Part shown: positions 8,806 through 16,919 of the stretch, piece after piece
Layout: every line of letters starts with the position of its first letter
Numbering within the stretch: the first letter of the stretch is position 1
Source: an uncultured Sulfitobacter sp.
GTDB lineage: Bacteria; Pseudomonadota; Alphaproteobacteria; Rhodobacterales; Rhodobacteraceae
Length of the DNA: 64,000 nt
NCBI GenBank assembly: GCA_913060815.1
Contig: CAJXSZ010000012.1
Span: 1 to 64,000 of the forward strand
Reading direction: 5' to 3'
The notes under the pieces: generated by a model
Databases searched by the model: none
What the model was told of the DNA's origin: nothing
What the model saw: the letters and a program-made list of their open reading frames with translations, nothing else
Program-made: the position numbers and the translations under genes

Positions 8806-8834
8806 TTGACTAATTCGGGAAATCACCATTGCAA
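8806..8834 (+). promoter_or_regulatory. possible promoter of the licD cluster
   Basis: TTGACT preceded by CCC, a good match to the alphaproteobacterial -35 (CTTGAC), then 17 bp and TTGCAA, a poor -10. It lies about 75-100 bp upstream of licD. The same CCCTTGACT string occurs upstream of aspS at 13958-13966. Confidence 0.3.
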
Positions 8835-8908
8835 CGAATACGCTTACCGCGTAACAGACCTGCGTACATATTGCGCGGTACGAGCAGATTATTTAGGCAT
8901 GAGAATAC

Positions 8909-9787
8909 ATGGAACAGGTTTACACGACGTGTGACTTAGAGCGATTGGCCAGCGACGCCGAACTCAAAGACGGTCTTCTGGAAATGCTTGTGGCGTTTGA
9001 CGCGTTTTGTAAAGAGCATGGTCTCACTTATTATTTGTCGGGCGGTACGTTGCTTGGCGCTGTGCGCCACAAGGGCTTCATTCCATGGGATGATGACATT
9101 GATGTGAACATGCCAAGACCCGACTGTGAAAAGCTGATGGAGCTTTCGGGCGGGAAGATCGGCAACTTCACACTGGTGCCGCCTAACAACGTAGCGCGCA
9201 CTTTTGCATACCACTGGAAGCTGTATGGCGATGACGTTCTGGTGTCCAAGCGCGTAGACGGTAAAAAAAGCGGTATCGGCCGCAAAATTTATCCTGCGTT
9301 TATGGACATTTTCCCGATCGAAGGATTGCCAGAAAACTACGACGACGCGGTTACGCATTACGCGAAGATCAAGCAGATCAAGCGCAAGGCAAGGTTTCAG
9401 GTTTTCCAGACGCAGTACCGCGGTCGCAACCCACTTACCAAGATCAAATACAAGCTTGCACAGCTGTATTTTGGCTATCTGGACAGCACCAACTACCATG
9501 ACGAAGTAATCAAACTGGCGAAGAAGTACTCCTTTGAGGACTCCGAGCATGTTGGCGTTATGATGACGGACGTGCATGGCATCGTAGAGCGGGTTGAAAA
9601 GAGTGACTATGCGCCTGTGATCCATATGGATTTCGAGGGTAAGTCCGTTCAATGCCCAGCGGGTCATCACACCTACCTTGAGCAGCTTTACGGCCCGAAA
9701 TACATGGAAATTCTGCCGCCTGCCAAACAGTTTTCGCGGCACAGCCTTGTGACATTCAAGCGCAAAAAGACGGCCCAGATTGATCCT
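8909..9787 (+). repeat. LicD domain repeat, unit 1
   Basis: First unit (codons 1-293) of an in-frame tandem duplication inside one gene. The offset between units is 969 bp (323 codons), including a linker of about 30 codons (codons 294-323) that follows only the first unit. Confidence 0.9.
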
Positions 9788-10825
9788 GCCATATTTCCAC
9801 GCGAAATACCGCACGTCGAGGAGCCTGCCAGAGATCACGCCGCCGAGCGCGCCGCGTTCAATGTGGCGCGTGGCAAAATGGAAGAGCTCTATACTGTTGA
9901 CGATCTAGATCGATTGGCAAGCGACGACGAACTCAAGGCAGGTCTGCTGGAAATGCTCGTGGCGTTTGATGCGTTCTGCAACGAGCATGGTCTGACCTAT
10001 TATCTGTCTGGCGGGACGCTGCTGGGTGCGGTGCGCCACAAGGGGTTCATTCCTTGGGATGATGATATCGACGTCAATATGCCCCGACCCGACTGCGAAA
10101 AGCTGATGGCGCTTTCGGGCGGGAAAATTGGCAACTTCACTCTGGTGCCGCCAAACAGCATCCCGCGCACGTTTGCCTACCACTGGAAGCTATACGGTGA
10201 CGATATCCTCGTGTCGAAGCGCGGTGGCGGCAAAAAGGGCGGGATCGGTTCAAAGATATACCCTGCCTTCATGGACATCTTCCCGATTGAAGGATTGCCT
10301 GATGACTACGCGCAAGCGCGCCAGCACTACCGCAAGCTGCGGAATGCAAAAAAGCGGGCACGTTTTCAGGCATTCGCTCCCAAGTTTGCCGGGCGTAATC
10401 CTGTGCGCATGTTGAAACATATGTATAAGCGATTCCGTACCCAATACTTTGATGTGACCAACTACCACGATGAAGTGATCAAGCTCGCTAAAAAGTATCC
10501 GTATCAGGTGTCCGATTATGTGGGCGTGATGATGACGGATGTGCATGGCATCGTCGAGCGCGTGAACAAGGCGGAGTATGCGCCAGTGGTAGAGATGGAA
10601 TTCGAAGGAAAGACTGTCAAATGCCCCGCGGGTGCGGACACCTATCTGCGGCAGCTCTACGGTGAAAATTACATGGACATCCTGCCGCCCGAGAAGCAGT
10701 TTTCGCGGCATAGCCTTGTTGTTTTCAAACGGAAAAAAGATGCGGAAATTGACCCGTCGTTGCTGATTGAAGATGAAGACGATACTGTCGAGCAATCACC
10801 GATGCCAGAAGAGGATAAAGTTTAG
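8909..10825 (+). CDS. tandem LicD-LicD fusion (CDP-substrate phosphotransferase)
   Basis: A 638-residue protein made of two full LicD domains, residues 1-293 and 324-616, joined by a charged linker and ending in an acidic tail. LicD-family enzymes (bacterial phosphocholine transferases; eukaryotic fukutin and FKRP) move a phospho-alcohol from a CDP donor onto a sugar. Each half has YYLSGGTLLGAVRHKGFIPW followed by DDDIDV (acidic residues 61-65 and 384-388), the metal-binding catalytic motif, so both halves look active. The first 76 residues of the halves differ at only 8 positions, while many third codon positions differ, which suggests an older duplication kept by selection. The gene abuts the next gene with no spacer. 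The partner cytidylyltransferase two genes downstream probably makes the donor. Substrate and acceptor are unknown. Confidence 0.9.
   Translation: MEQVYTTCDLERLASDAELKDGLLEMLVAFDAFCKEHGLTYYLSGGTLLGAVRHKGFIPWDDDIDVNMPRPDCEKLMELSGGKIGNFTLVPPNNVARTFAYHWKLYGDDVLVSKRVDGKKSGIGRKIYPAFMDIFPIEGLPENYDDAVTHYAKIKQIKRKARFQVFQTQYRGRNPLTKIKYKLAQLYFGYLDSTNYHDEVIKLAKKYSFEDSEHVGVMMTDVHGIVERVEKSDYAPVIHMDFEGKSVQCPAGHHTYLEQLYGPKYMEILPPAKQFSRHSLVTFKRKKTAQIDPAIFPREIPHVEEPARDHAAERAAFNVARGKMEELYTVDDLDRLASDDELKAGLLEMLVAFDAFCNEHGLTYYLSGGTLLGAVRHKGFIPWDDDIDVNMPRPDCEKLMALSGGKIGNFTLVPPNSIPRTFAYHWKLYGDDILVSKRGGGKKGGIGSKIYPAFMDIFPIEGLPDDYAQARQHYRKLRNAKKRARFQAFAPKFAGRNPVRMLKHMYKRFRTQYFDVTNYHDEVIKLAKKYPYQVSDYVGVMMTDVHGIVERVNKAEYAPVVEMEFEGKTVKCPAGADTYLRQLYGENYMDILPPEKQFSRHSLVVFKRKKDAEIDPSLLIEDEDDTVEQSPMPEEDKV
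9878..10756 (+). repeat. LicD domain repeat, unit 2
   Basis: Second unit (codons 324-616). It aligns with unit 1 over its whole length without obvious gaps, including the catalytic DDDIDV and the C-terminal KQFSRHSL segment. Confidence 0.9.
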
Positions 10826-12094
10826 ATGCGTATTGCGATATGTGGCCTCATTAAGAGTGAGAATATTGGTGAATTGTTTATTGCAAGGGGCCTCGAATAT
10901 ATCGTTCAGAAGGAGCTTGCCAAAGTAGATCCCGATATTGATGTTGAATTCGTCGAGGTTGATCTGCTGGGTCGGAATGACGAGATCACAGCGGTTTCCG
11001 GCTCTATTCAGAAGCGTCTGGCGAACTATTACAACTATTCACCCAAAGGTATCTTCACCGAAAAGGTATCGCTGGCTCTCAAGAAACGCGGGCTGCAGGT
11101 TGAAAACAAGTTTGTGAAAAACGCGATTGCGCGATTCCGCCATATGCTTTGGTTGAATGGCATCAACTACAAGAAGCGTTTGAACAGCTATTTTGACAAG
11201 AAGCTGGAAGGTGTTGATTTCATCATCATCGATGGTGCTGGTCTTCTTGAATACAGCTATAACGAATATCAGTGGCCGCTGCTTTTGATCAGTGAGTACG
11301 CTGAAAAGCACAATCTGAACGTTGTCTATAACGCCATTGGGCGTGCTGGCGCATTTGATGAGCGTGACTTTGGCAGCAAGCTGCTGAAGCGTGCGCTTCA
11401 ATCCCCTGCGGTTAAGTCGATCTCTGCCAGAGACAATCCCGAAGCGGTGCAGGCCTGTGCAGGTGGTAAGCACGAGGTGAAGCTGTTGGCTGATGCGGCG
11501 TTCTGGATGAAGGAGGCGTATCAGATCCCGGACAATCCCGACCGCAAGAAGATCGGCATCGGCATTATCCGCGGGAACAGCCTGCAAGGGTATGGTGTCG
11601 ATTTTGGCGCTCGCGACTGGATCAACCTTTTTTCGAAGATCGCATATCAACTTCAGAAGCGTGGCTACGAATATGAGTTCTTTACCAATGGTTTGCCTGC
11701 TGACACCGTACTCGGTCGAAAGATTCTGAAGAAGTTGAAGCTGCCATCCGAATACCTTGTGACACGCCCTGTGGACGACGGCCCCTTGGTCGAGACAATC
11801 AACGGATATCAGGGCATCATTACCTGCAGAATGCATTCGTCAATCGCTGCATTTACAATGGGTGTGCCGTCTGTGATCCTGTCATGGAATGACAAGGTCG
11901 AAAAGTTGATGGAAATCATCGGGTACCCAGATCGCGCGATCAAGCAAGATCAGTTTGATGCGGTGTATATCGTGGATAAGCTTGAGCAAAGCTTGGCCGA
12001 GGGCATTGCGGATGGAAAGCTGCAAAAAATGAAGGATTTGGCGACAGAAAGTGTCACCGACTACTTGCCCCTCATTGTAGAATGCAAAAAATAA
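10826..12094 (+). CDS. polysaccharide pyruvyl transferase family protein (copy 2)
   Basis: A 422-residue member of the polysaccharide pyruvyl transferase family, related to the protein at 2213-3403 but clearly diverged. Visible landmarks are MRIAICGLIKSENIGELF at the N-terminus, IIIDGAGLLEY in the middle, and CRMHSSIAAFTMGVPSVIL near the C-terminus with the RMH triad shared with copy 1. Its ATG directly follows the licD stop, so translation is coupled. GC is low (about 42 percent in the line at 10861). It probably acts with LicD on the same glycan, either adding a pyruvate ketal or acting as an unusual transferase; the reaction is inferred only from family. Confidence 0.75.
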   Translation: MRIAICGLIKSENIGELFIARGLEYIVQKELAKVDPDIDVEFVEVDLLGRNDEITAVSGSIQKRLANYYNYSPKGIFTEKVSLALKKRGLQVENKFVKNAIARFRHMLWLNGINYKKRLNSYFDKKLEGVDFIIIDGAGLLEYSYNEYQWPLLLISEYAEKHNLNVVYNAIGRAGAFDERDFGSKLLKRALQSPAVKSISARDNPEAVQACAGGKHEVKLLADAAFWMKEAYQIPDNPDRKKIGIGIIRGNSLQGYGVDFGARDWINLFSKIAYQLQKRGYEYEFFTNGLPADTVLGRKILKKLKLPSEYLVTRPVDDGPLVETINGYQGIITCRMHSSIAAFTMGVPSVILSWNDKVEKLMEIIGYPDRAIKQDQFDAVYIVDKLEQSLAEGIADGKLQKMKDLATESVTDYLPLIVECKK

Positions 12095-12116
12095 TCATCT
12101 AGGAATTGTAGGTACC

Positions 12117-12821
12117 ATGAATATTGCTCTTTTAACCGCTGCCGGTACTGGCTCGCGCATGAACAACGACGTGCCGAAGCAGTTTCTTCATGTCAAAAAC
12201 AAGCCTTTGATTGTTCACACGTTGGAGCAGTTTCAAAAGCATCCTAGCATTGATCAGATTATCATCGTGACGCTGCCAGCTTGGGTCGAGGTCATCAAAG
12301 CCTACTCAAAAGAATTCAAGATCACCAAATTGAAGTGGATTGTTGAAGGTGGCAGCACCGGTCAGGAATCCATTTTCAAGGGCCTGGAAACGCTCAAGGA
12401 TGAGGGGTTGACGGAAGACGACGTTGTGATGATCAACGACGGGAACAGATGCAACATCTCGCCCGAACTCATCTCCGACAGCTTGTCAGTCTTCGCCGAA
12501 TTCGGAAGCGCGGTTGCCGCAATTCCATGCGTCGAGGCGGTTTTCAAAAGCCATGATGGTGGCAAGTCCTCAACACAGTCCATCCCCCGCGAAGAGCTTT
12601 ACAGAACGCAGACACCGCATACGTACACGCTTGGTAAGTTGCTGTGGGCGCATAAAGAAGCGGGTGAAAGGGGCATTGCCGATACAGCCGCGTCCTGTTC
12701 GTTGATGGAAGCGCTTGGCGAAGAGGTGCACTTCTCAAAGGGTCTTGAGACGAACCTCAAGATCACAACGCAAGAAGATCTTTTGATTTTCAAAGCGCTT
12801 TTGAACGCCCGAAACAAGTAG
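12117..12821 (+). CDS. IspD/TarI-like cytidylyltransferase (copy 2)
   Basis: A 234-residue CTP-dependent cytidylyltransferase expected to produce the CDP-activated donor used by the LicD protein. TAAGTGSRM and PKQFL (residues 7-24) form the CTP site. The usual HDxxRP motif reads NDGNRC (107-112), so His and Pro of the motif are replaced by Asn and Cys; this and the neighbours argue that it is not the housekeeping IspD. NLKITT near the C-terminus is retained. The start follows AGGAATTGTAGGTACC, a good ribosome site, 22 bp after the preceding stop. The closest functional idea is TarI or eukaryotic ISPD/CRPPA (CDP-ribitol), but a CDP-choline-like or other CDP-alcohol product is equally open. Confidence 0.8.
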   Translation: MNIALLTAAGTGSRMNNDVPKQFLHVKNKPLIVHTLEQFQKHPSIDQIIIVTLPAWVEVIKAYSKEFKITKLKWIVEGGSTGQESIFKGLETLKDEGLTEDDVVMINDGNRCNISPELISDSLSVFAEFGSAVAAIPCVEAVFKSHDGGKSSTQSIPREELYRTQTPHTYTLGKLLWAHKEAGERGIADTAASCSLMEALGEEVHFSKGLETNLKITTQEDLLIFKALLNARNK

Positions 12822-12832
12822 GCAATCAGCAG

Positions 12833-13879
12833 ATGTATAGCGACACCTATTGGCAGCAGATTGAACAGGTTGCTACGTCGAATGACGGCTATGAAGCCCT
12901 GTTCGGCAAAACCGTTCTGATCACGGGGGCAACCGGCCTTGTTTGCTCGTCTGTTGTTGATCTTCTGTTGGTGCTGAACAAGGTAAAGAATGCCGACATC
13001 AAAGTTGTGATTGCAGGGCGTTCCGAGGCGAAAGTCGGGGCGTTTTTCGCGCATCATTCAAACCGTGACGCGCTTTCCTTTACCCAATTCGATGCCACGG
13101 ATACCAGTGTCGCGCCCTTTAGCGGCTCTATTGACTATGTAATCCATGCTGCCAGCAATGCCACACCATCAGAGTTCGCTGCACATCCGATTGATACAAT
13201 TCTGGCAAATGTGCTGGGGCTGAACAACCTTTTGAGCGCTGCAGTAAAATCCTCTGTAAAGCGGGTTTTGTATGTTTCATCGAGCGAGGTTTACGGCTCG
13301 AACAAGACTGGCGATCCGTATCTCGAGACGGATTATGGCCCGATTGACGTTTTAAACAGCCGCGCTGCCTACCCGCTGTCAAAGCAAACGGGCGAGTCGT
13401 TGTGCATTTCGTACGGCGTCGAGCATGATCTGGACACTGTGATCGTAAGGCCGGGACACATCTACGGGCCATTGGTCAACAAATACGACAATCGTGCCTC
13501 TGCCCAGTTTGCGAGAATGGTGAAGTCGGGCTCGGATATCGTTCTGAAAAGTGACGGGAAGCAGTTGAGATCATATTGCCATGCGCTGGATTGCGCATCT
13601 GCGATGCTCTCGGTTCTCGTCGCCGGCGAAAGCGGGAACGCGTACAATATCTCCAATCCGCATTCGATCTGCACCATCAGCGAACTGGCTGCCGAAATTG
13701 CCAAGGCTGGTAACGTGAAGGTCGTCTTTGAAGCGCCCACCGACGGTGAGAAGCGGGTCTTTAACATGATGGACAATTCCTCCCTCAATTCGACCAAGCT
13801 TGAGGGGTTGGGCTGGACGCCATGCTTCGATCTGGAAAGCGGCATCAACAACATGCTGGAAGACTTCAACGAGATTTGA
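12833..13879 (+). CDS. NAD-dependent epimerase/dehydratase (extended SDR)
   Basis: A 348-residue extended short-chain dehydrogenase of the nucleotide-sugar epimerase type. The Rossmann motif reads TGATGLVCSS (residues 31-40): the third glycine of GxxGxxG is Cys38. The catalytic residues are intact, with YVSSSEVYG (147-155) and Tyr180-xxx-Lys184 in AAYPLSKQTGE. It starts 11 bp after the cytidylyltransferase stop and closes the licD operon. It may make or reduce the sugar or polyol moiety that is then CDP-activated, or prepare a nucleotide sugar for the glycan; the substrate is unknown. Confidence 0.85.
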   Translation: MYSDTYWQQIEQVATSNDGYEALFGKTVLITGATGLVCSSVVDLLLVLNKVKNADIKVVIAGRSEAKVGAFFAHHSNRDALSFTQFDATDTSVAPFSGSIDYVIHAASNATPSEFAAHPIDTILANVLGLNNLLSAAVKSSVKRVLYVSSSEVYGSNKTGDPYLETDYGPIDVLNSRAAYPLSKQTGESLCISYGVEHDLDTVIVRPGHIYGPLVNKYDNRASAQFARMVKSGSDIVLKSDGKQLRSYCHALDCASAMLSVLVAGESGNAYNISNPHSICTISELAAEIAKAGNVKVVFEAPTDGEKRVFNMMDNSSLNSTKLEGLGWTPCFDLESGINNMLEDFNEI

Positions 13880-13881
13880 AA

Positions 13882-13902
13882 ACCAGCGTATCTATTGCTG
13901 GT
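13882..13902. terminator. small hairpin after the licD operon
   Basis: ACCAGC (13882-13887) and GCTGGT (13897-13902) with a 9-nt loop, beginning just after the epimerase stop. There is no T-run, so it is a weak terminator candidate. Confidence 0.3.
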
Positions 13903-13960
13903 ACGAATTCCGATCTTACGAATTGTTGTCTCGGCGACCTGCTCGGCGTACACCATCCCC

Positions 13961-13989
13961 TTGACTTCGCAGACCTGCCGATGTGTAGC
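13961..13989 (+). promoter_or_regulatory. possible aspS promoter
   Basis: TTGACT at 13961-13966 preceded by CCC, a 17-bp spacer, then TGTAGC at 13984-13989, about 50 bp upstream of the aspS start. The -35 is good and the -10 mediocre. Confidence 0.35.
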
Positions 13990-14035
13990 TGCAGCCTAAT
14001 AAAAGAAGCTCAAACAGCTTACGAAAGAGAATGAT

Positions 14036-15814
14036 ATGCACGCTTATAGAACCCAGAATTGCGCAGAACTGAACGCCTCCCACGCAGGTGACAATATTCG
14101 TCTGTCAGGCTGGGTGCATCGTGTGCGCGATCACGGTGGTGTCCTCTTTATCGACCTGCGCGACCATTATGGCATGACGCAGCTGATCTGCGATCCTGAC
14201 TCTGCAGCATTTGCCGAGGTTGAAAAGGTCCGAGCGGAGTGGTGCATCCGGATTGACGGTGAAGTGAAAAAACGGGCGGACGACCTGATCAACCCGAAGA
14301 TCCCGACAGGCGAGATTGAAGTATTCATTCGTGACATCGAAGTGCTGGGGGATGTGAAGGGCGATCTGCCGCTGCAAGTCTTTGGGGAGCAGGAATACCC
14401 CGAGGAGACGCGTCTGAAGTACCGTTATCTCGATTTGCGCCGTGAAAAAATGCAGCGCAACATGATCTTGCGCTCCGATGTCGTAAGCTCCATCCGCCAG
14501 CGCATGTGGGACCAGTCGTTCAAGGAGTTCCAGACGCCTATCATTACCGCATCGTCGCCTGAAGGTGCGCGTGACTTTCTGGTGCCGTCGCGCCAGCAGC
14601 CGGGCAAGTTCTATGCCCTTCCTCAGGCGCCGCAGCAGTTCAAACAGCTGTTGATGGTGTCAGGATTTGACAAGTATTTCCAGATTGCGCCTTGCTTCCG
14701 CGATGAAGACCCGCGTGCCGACCGCTCCCCCACCGATTTCTACCAGCTCGATCTGGAGATGTCGTTTGTCGAGCAGCAGGATGTGTTCGATACCATTCAA
14801 CCCGTGTTGACTGGAGTATTCGAAGAATTTGGCGGCGGTAAACCTGTTGATAAGGAGTGGCCGCAGATTTCTTATAAAGACGCGGCGCTCTGGTATGGTT
14901 CTGACAAGCCCGACCTGCGCAACCCGATCAAGATGCAGGTGGTGTCCGAGCACTTTGCTGGCTCGGGCTTTGCGATTTTCGCCAAGCTGTTGGAGCAGGA
15001 GGGGACGCAGATCCGCGCCATTCCCGCGCCAAAAGGCGGCAGCCGCAAGTTCTGTGATCGCATGAACGCCTTTGCGCAAAAAGAGGGTCTGCCTGGCATG
15101 GGCTATATCTTCTGGCGCGATCAGGGCGAGGGGATGGAGGCGGCTGGTCCGCTGGCCAAGAACATCGGACCCGAGCGTACCGAAGCCATCCGTCAGCAGT
15201 TGGGCCTTGGCGTTGGCGATGCGGCCTTCTTCCTTGGGGGCAAGCCCAAGGCGTTTGAAGCGGTGGCGGGGCGTGCGCGTAACGTTATCGGTGAAGAGCT
15301 TGGCCTGACGGAGATGGACCGCTTTGCCTTTGCATGGATCGTGGATTTCCCGATCTATGAAAAGGATGAAGAGACAGGCAAAATCGATTTTGAGCACAAC
15401 CCGTTTTCGATGCCCCAAGGTGGCATGGAGGCGCTCAATGGTGATCCATTGGATGTGCTGGGCTATCAATACGATTTGGCCTGCAACGGGTATGAGCTGG
15501 TGTCAGGCGCAATCCGGAATCACCGTCCCGAGATCATGTTCAAAGCCTTCGAGATTGCAGGCTACGGCAAGGAAGAAGTCGAAAAGCGGTTTGGTGGGAT
15601 GGTCAATGCGTTCCAATACGGTGCTCCGCCCCACGGTGGCTGCGCGGCTGGCATTGACCGGATCGTGATGCTGCTGGCGGAAGAGAACAACATCCGCGAA
15701 GTTATCCTCTTCCCTATGAACCAGCGCGCTGAAGACCTGATGATGAATGCGCCCAATGATCCGATGCCGGAGCAGTTGATGGAATTGGGCCTTCGGGTTA
15801 TCCCGCAAGACTGA
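14036..15814 (+). CDS. aspS: aspartyl-tRNA synthetase
   Basis: Class II aminoacyl-tRNA synthetase (592 residues, normal for the bacterial type) that charges tRNA-Asp, and possibly also tRNA-Asn where no AsnRS exists. The N-terminal OB-fold anticodon domain begins with [19 protein letters not shown] (about 23-41). The class II catalytic core contains [10 protein letters not shown], and the insertion domain and the C-terminal motif 3 segment [12 protein letters not shown] are visible. The start follows a purine-rich AAAGAGA. It is co-directional with the licD operon but separated by 156 bp with its own promoter candidate. Confidence 0.98.
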   Translation: MHAYRTQNCAELNASHAGDNIRLSGWVHRVRDHGGVLFIDLRDHYGMTQLICDPDSAAFAEVEKVRAEWCIRIDGEVKKRADDLINPKIPTGEIEVFIRDIEVLGDVKGDLPLQVFGEQEYPEETRLKYRYLDLRREKMQRNMILRSDVVSSIRQRMWDQSFKEFQTPIITASSPEGARDFLVPSRQQPGKFYALPQAPQQFKQLLMVSGFDKYFQIAPCFRDEDPRADRSPTDFYQLDLEMSFVEQQDVFDTIQPVLTGVFEEFGGGKPVDKEWPQISYKDAALWYGSDKPDLRNPIKMQVVSEHFAGSGFAIFAKLLEQEGTQIRAIPAPKGGSRKFCDRMNAFAQKEGLPGMGYIFWRDQGEGMEAAGPLAKNIGPERTEAIRQQLGLGVGDAAFFLGGKPKAFEAVAGRARNVIGEELGLTEMDRFAFAWIVDFPIYEKDEETGKIDFEHNPFSMPQGGMEALNGDPLDVLGYQYDLACNGYELVSGAIRNHRPEIMFKAFEIAGYGKEEVEKRFGGMVNAFQYGAPPHGGCAAGIDRIVMLLAEENNIREVILFPMNQRAEDLMMNAPNDPMPEQLMELGLRVIPQD

Positions 15815-15820
15815 CTTAAG

Positions 15821-15844
15821 CGCGCCGCATTAAGCTGCGGCGCG
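15821..15844. terminator. GC-rich hairpin between aspS and a convergent small gene
   Basis: Perfect 8-bp arms CGCGCCGC (15821-15828) and GCGGCGCG (15837-15844) with an 8-nt loop, placed between two convergent stop codons. It has no strong T-run, so it is probably a bidirectional terminator or RNA-stabilising stem. Confidence 0.6.
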
Positions 15845-16036
15845 TCATTCGTTCTGGATGAAGATTTCGGCTGCCGAAAGGTGTGAGCCGAGATTCTCGC
15901 TCATGTCCGTTGCCCCACCTGAGATGCTGGACGCTGCAGCAAGGCCGAGGCCTACGACGGCTGCTGTAAGCACAACCCAATCAACAGTTACTGCGCCCGA
16001 GGTGTCTTCGGTAAAGCGTTTCAAAAACGGGGTCAT
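15845..16036 (-). CDS. small Flp-pilin-like membrane peptide
   Basis: A 63-residue peptide with a charged start (MTPFLKRFTEDTSGAVTVD) followed by one hydrophobic helix (about 20-40). The pattern of a short basic leader, Gly-Ala, then a hydrophobic stretch resembles Flp/TadE-type class III pilin segments, but the mature part lacks the usual Glu5. No tad genes are nearby. Peptides of this look are common single genes in Roseobacter-type genomes; the role is unknown. The stop codon sits directly against the GC-rich hairpin shared with aspS. Confidence 0.7.
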   Translation of the reverse strand: MTPFLKRFTEDTSGAVTVDWVVLTAAVVGLGLAAASSISGGATDMSENLGSHLSAAEIFIQNE

Positions 16037-16188
16037 GTGCGCATTCTATCGATATGTTTCATGGCGTGACTGACGGTGGAATATGGCGCTGATGTGGAGC
16101 GTCGGCCGTTGTATAAAGCGCATTTGAGCCAAATTGTTTGTGTTAACTAAGTGTTGGCGTTTCGCGGGATGCCGCCTATCACTTGTGT

Positions 16189-16917
16189 ATGGACAACAAT
16201 AACTCACCAGATAGCCCACTGGGCCTGCCCGTGGAAAACTGGACACCGCCGCCTGTCCCTGACTGGATTGAGACTGAGGGTCGCTATGTCAGGCTGGAGC
16301 AGCTGAGCGCCGAGGATCATGCTGCGTTGCTGTTTCGCGCTTATGCAGGGCACGATAGTGTGTGGGACTATATGCCCAACGGTCCGTTCTCGTCAGCATC
16401 GCAATACTATCGCTGGGTGCGCGATCACGAGAACAGCGTTGATCCCAGATTTTACGCCATCAAGAACCTGCAAACAGGGAATTGGGAGGGGACGGCCAGT
16501 TATCTGCGGATAGCGCCTGAGGCGGGCTCGATCGAGGTGGGCTATATCAGCTACAGCCCTGCACTCCAGCGGACGCCAGCGGCAACCGAAGCGATGTATC
16601 TCATGATGGCTTGGGCATTCGAGGCGGGGTATCGGCGGTATGAGTGGAAGTGTAACGCCCTCAACAGCAAGTCGCGCCGTGCCGCTCAGCGGCTGGGGCT
16701 TAGCTTTGAAGGTGTGTTCCGACAGGCTACCGTTGTGAAGGGGCGCAATCGGGACACCGCGTGGTTTGCGGCGATTGACGCGGAATGGCCCGCATTGAAG
16801 GAGGCCTATGCCGCATGGCTTGCTCCTTCCAATTTTGATGAAAACGGGCAGCAGCGTGAAAGCCTTGGCGACATGACCCGCCTTGTCAGGGTGAGCGACG
16901 ACCCCACGCTGCTGTGA
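16189..16917 (+). CDS. GNAT family N-acetyltransferase (RimJ/RimL-like)
   Basis: A 242-residue acetyltransferase of the RimJ/RimL branch, using acetyl-CoA to modify an amine on a protein or small molecule. Landmarks are VRLEQLSAEDH at the start of the GNAT domain, IEVGYISYSPALQRTPAATEA as the core motif A region, and NSKSRRAAQRLGLSFEG, the typical CoA-proximal asparagine-containing stretch. The ATG at 16189 is preferred over a TTG two codons upstream. Converges with the response regulator with a 2-bp gap. The substrate cannot be predicted. Confidence 0.88.
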   Translation: MDNNNSPDSPLGLPVENWTPPPVPDWIETEGRYVRLEQLSAEDHAALLFRAYAGHDSVWDYMPNGPFSSASQYYRWVRDHENSVDPRFYAIKNLQTGNWEGTASYLRIAPEAGSIEVGYISYSPALQRTPAATEAMYLMMAWAFEAGYRRYEWKCNALNSKSRRAAQRLGLSFEGVFRQATVVKGRNRDTAWFAAIDAEWPALKEAYAAWLAPSNFDENGQQRESLGDMTRLVRVSDDPTLL

Positions 16918-16919
16918 TG

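Larger units (their letters stand above)
8599..8908. promoter_or_regulatory. divergent control region between soxB and licD
   Basis: A 310-bp gene-free stretch that must hold the promoters of both the sox operon (leftward) and the licD cluster (rightward). Two inverted repeats near soxB are listed separately. A possible licD promoter is TTGACT at 8806-8811 followed after 17 bp by TTGCAA (8829-8834); the -10 is poor. The licD start has no strong ribosome site, only AGG about 12 bp upstream. No transcription factor gene or RNA gene is seen in the stretch. Confidence 0.5.

Noticed and set aside
8599-8908. Glycine riboswitch upstream of soxB
   Set aside because: No recognisable paired aptamer core could be seen, only short inverted repeats.
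8936-9838. 300-residue open frame opposite licD
   Set aside because: Antisense shadow of the conserved LicD coding sequence; the same shadow recurs over the second LicD unit because of the tandem duplication.
1-13879. Mobile element or prophage carrying the surface polymer genes
   Set aside because: No transposase, integrase, tRNA attachment site or terminal repeats are visible; low GC alone is weak evidence of transfer.
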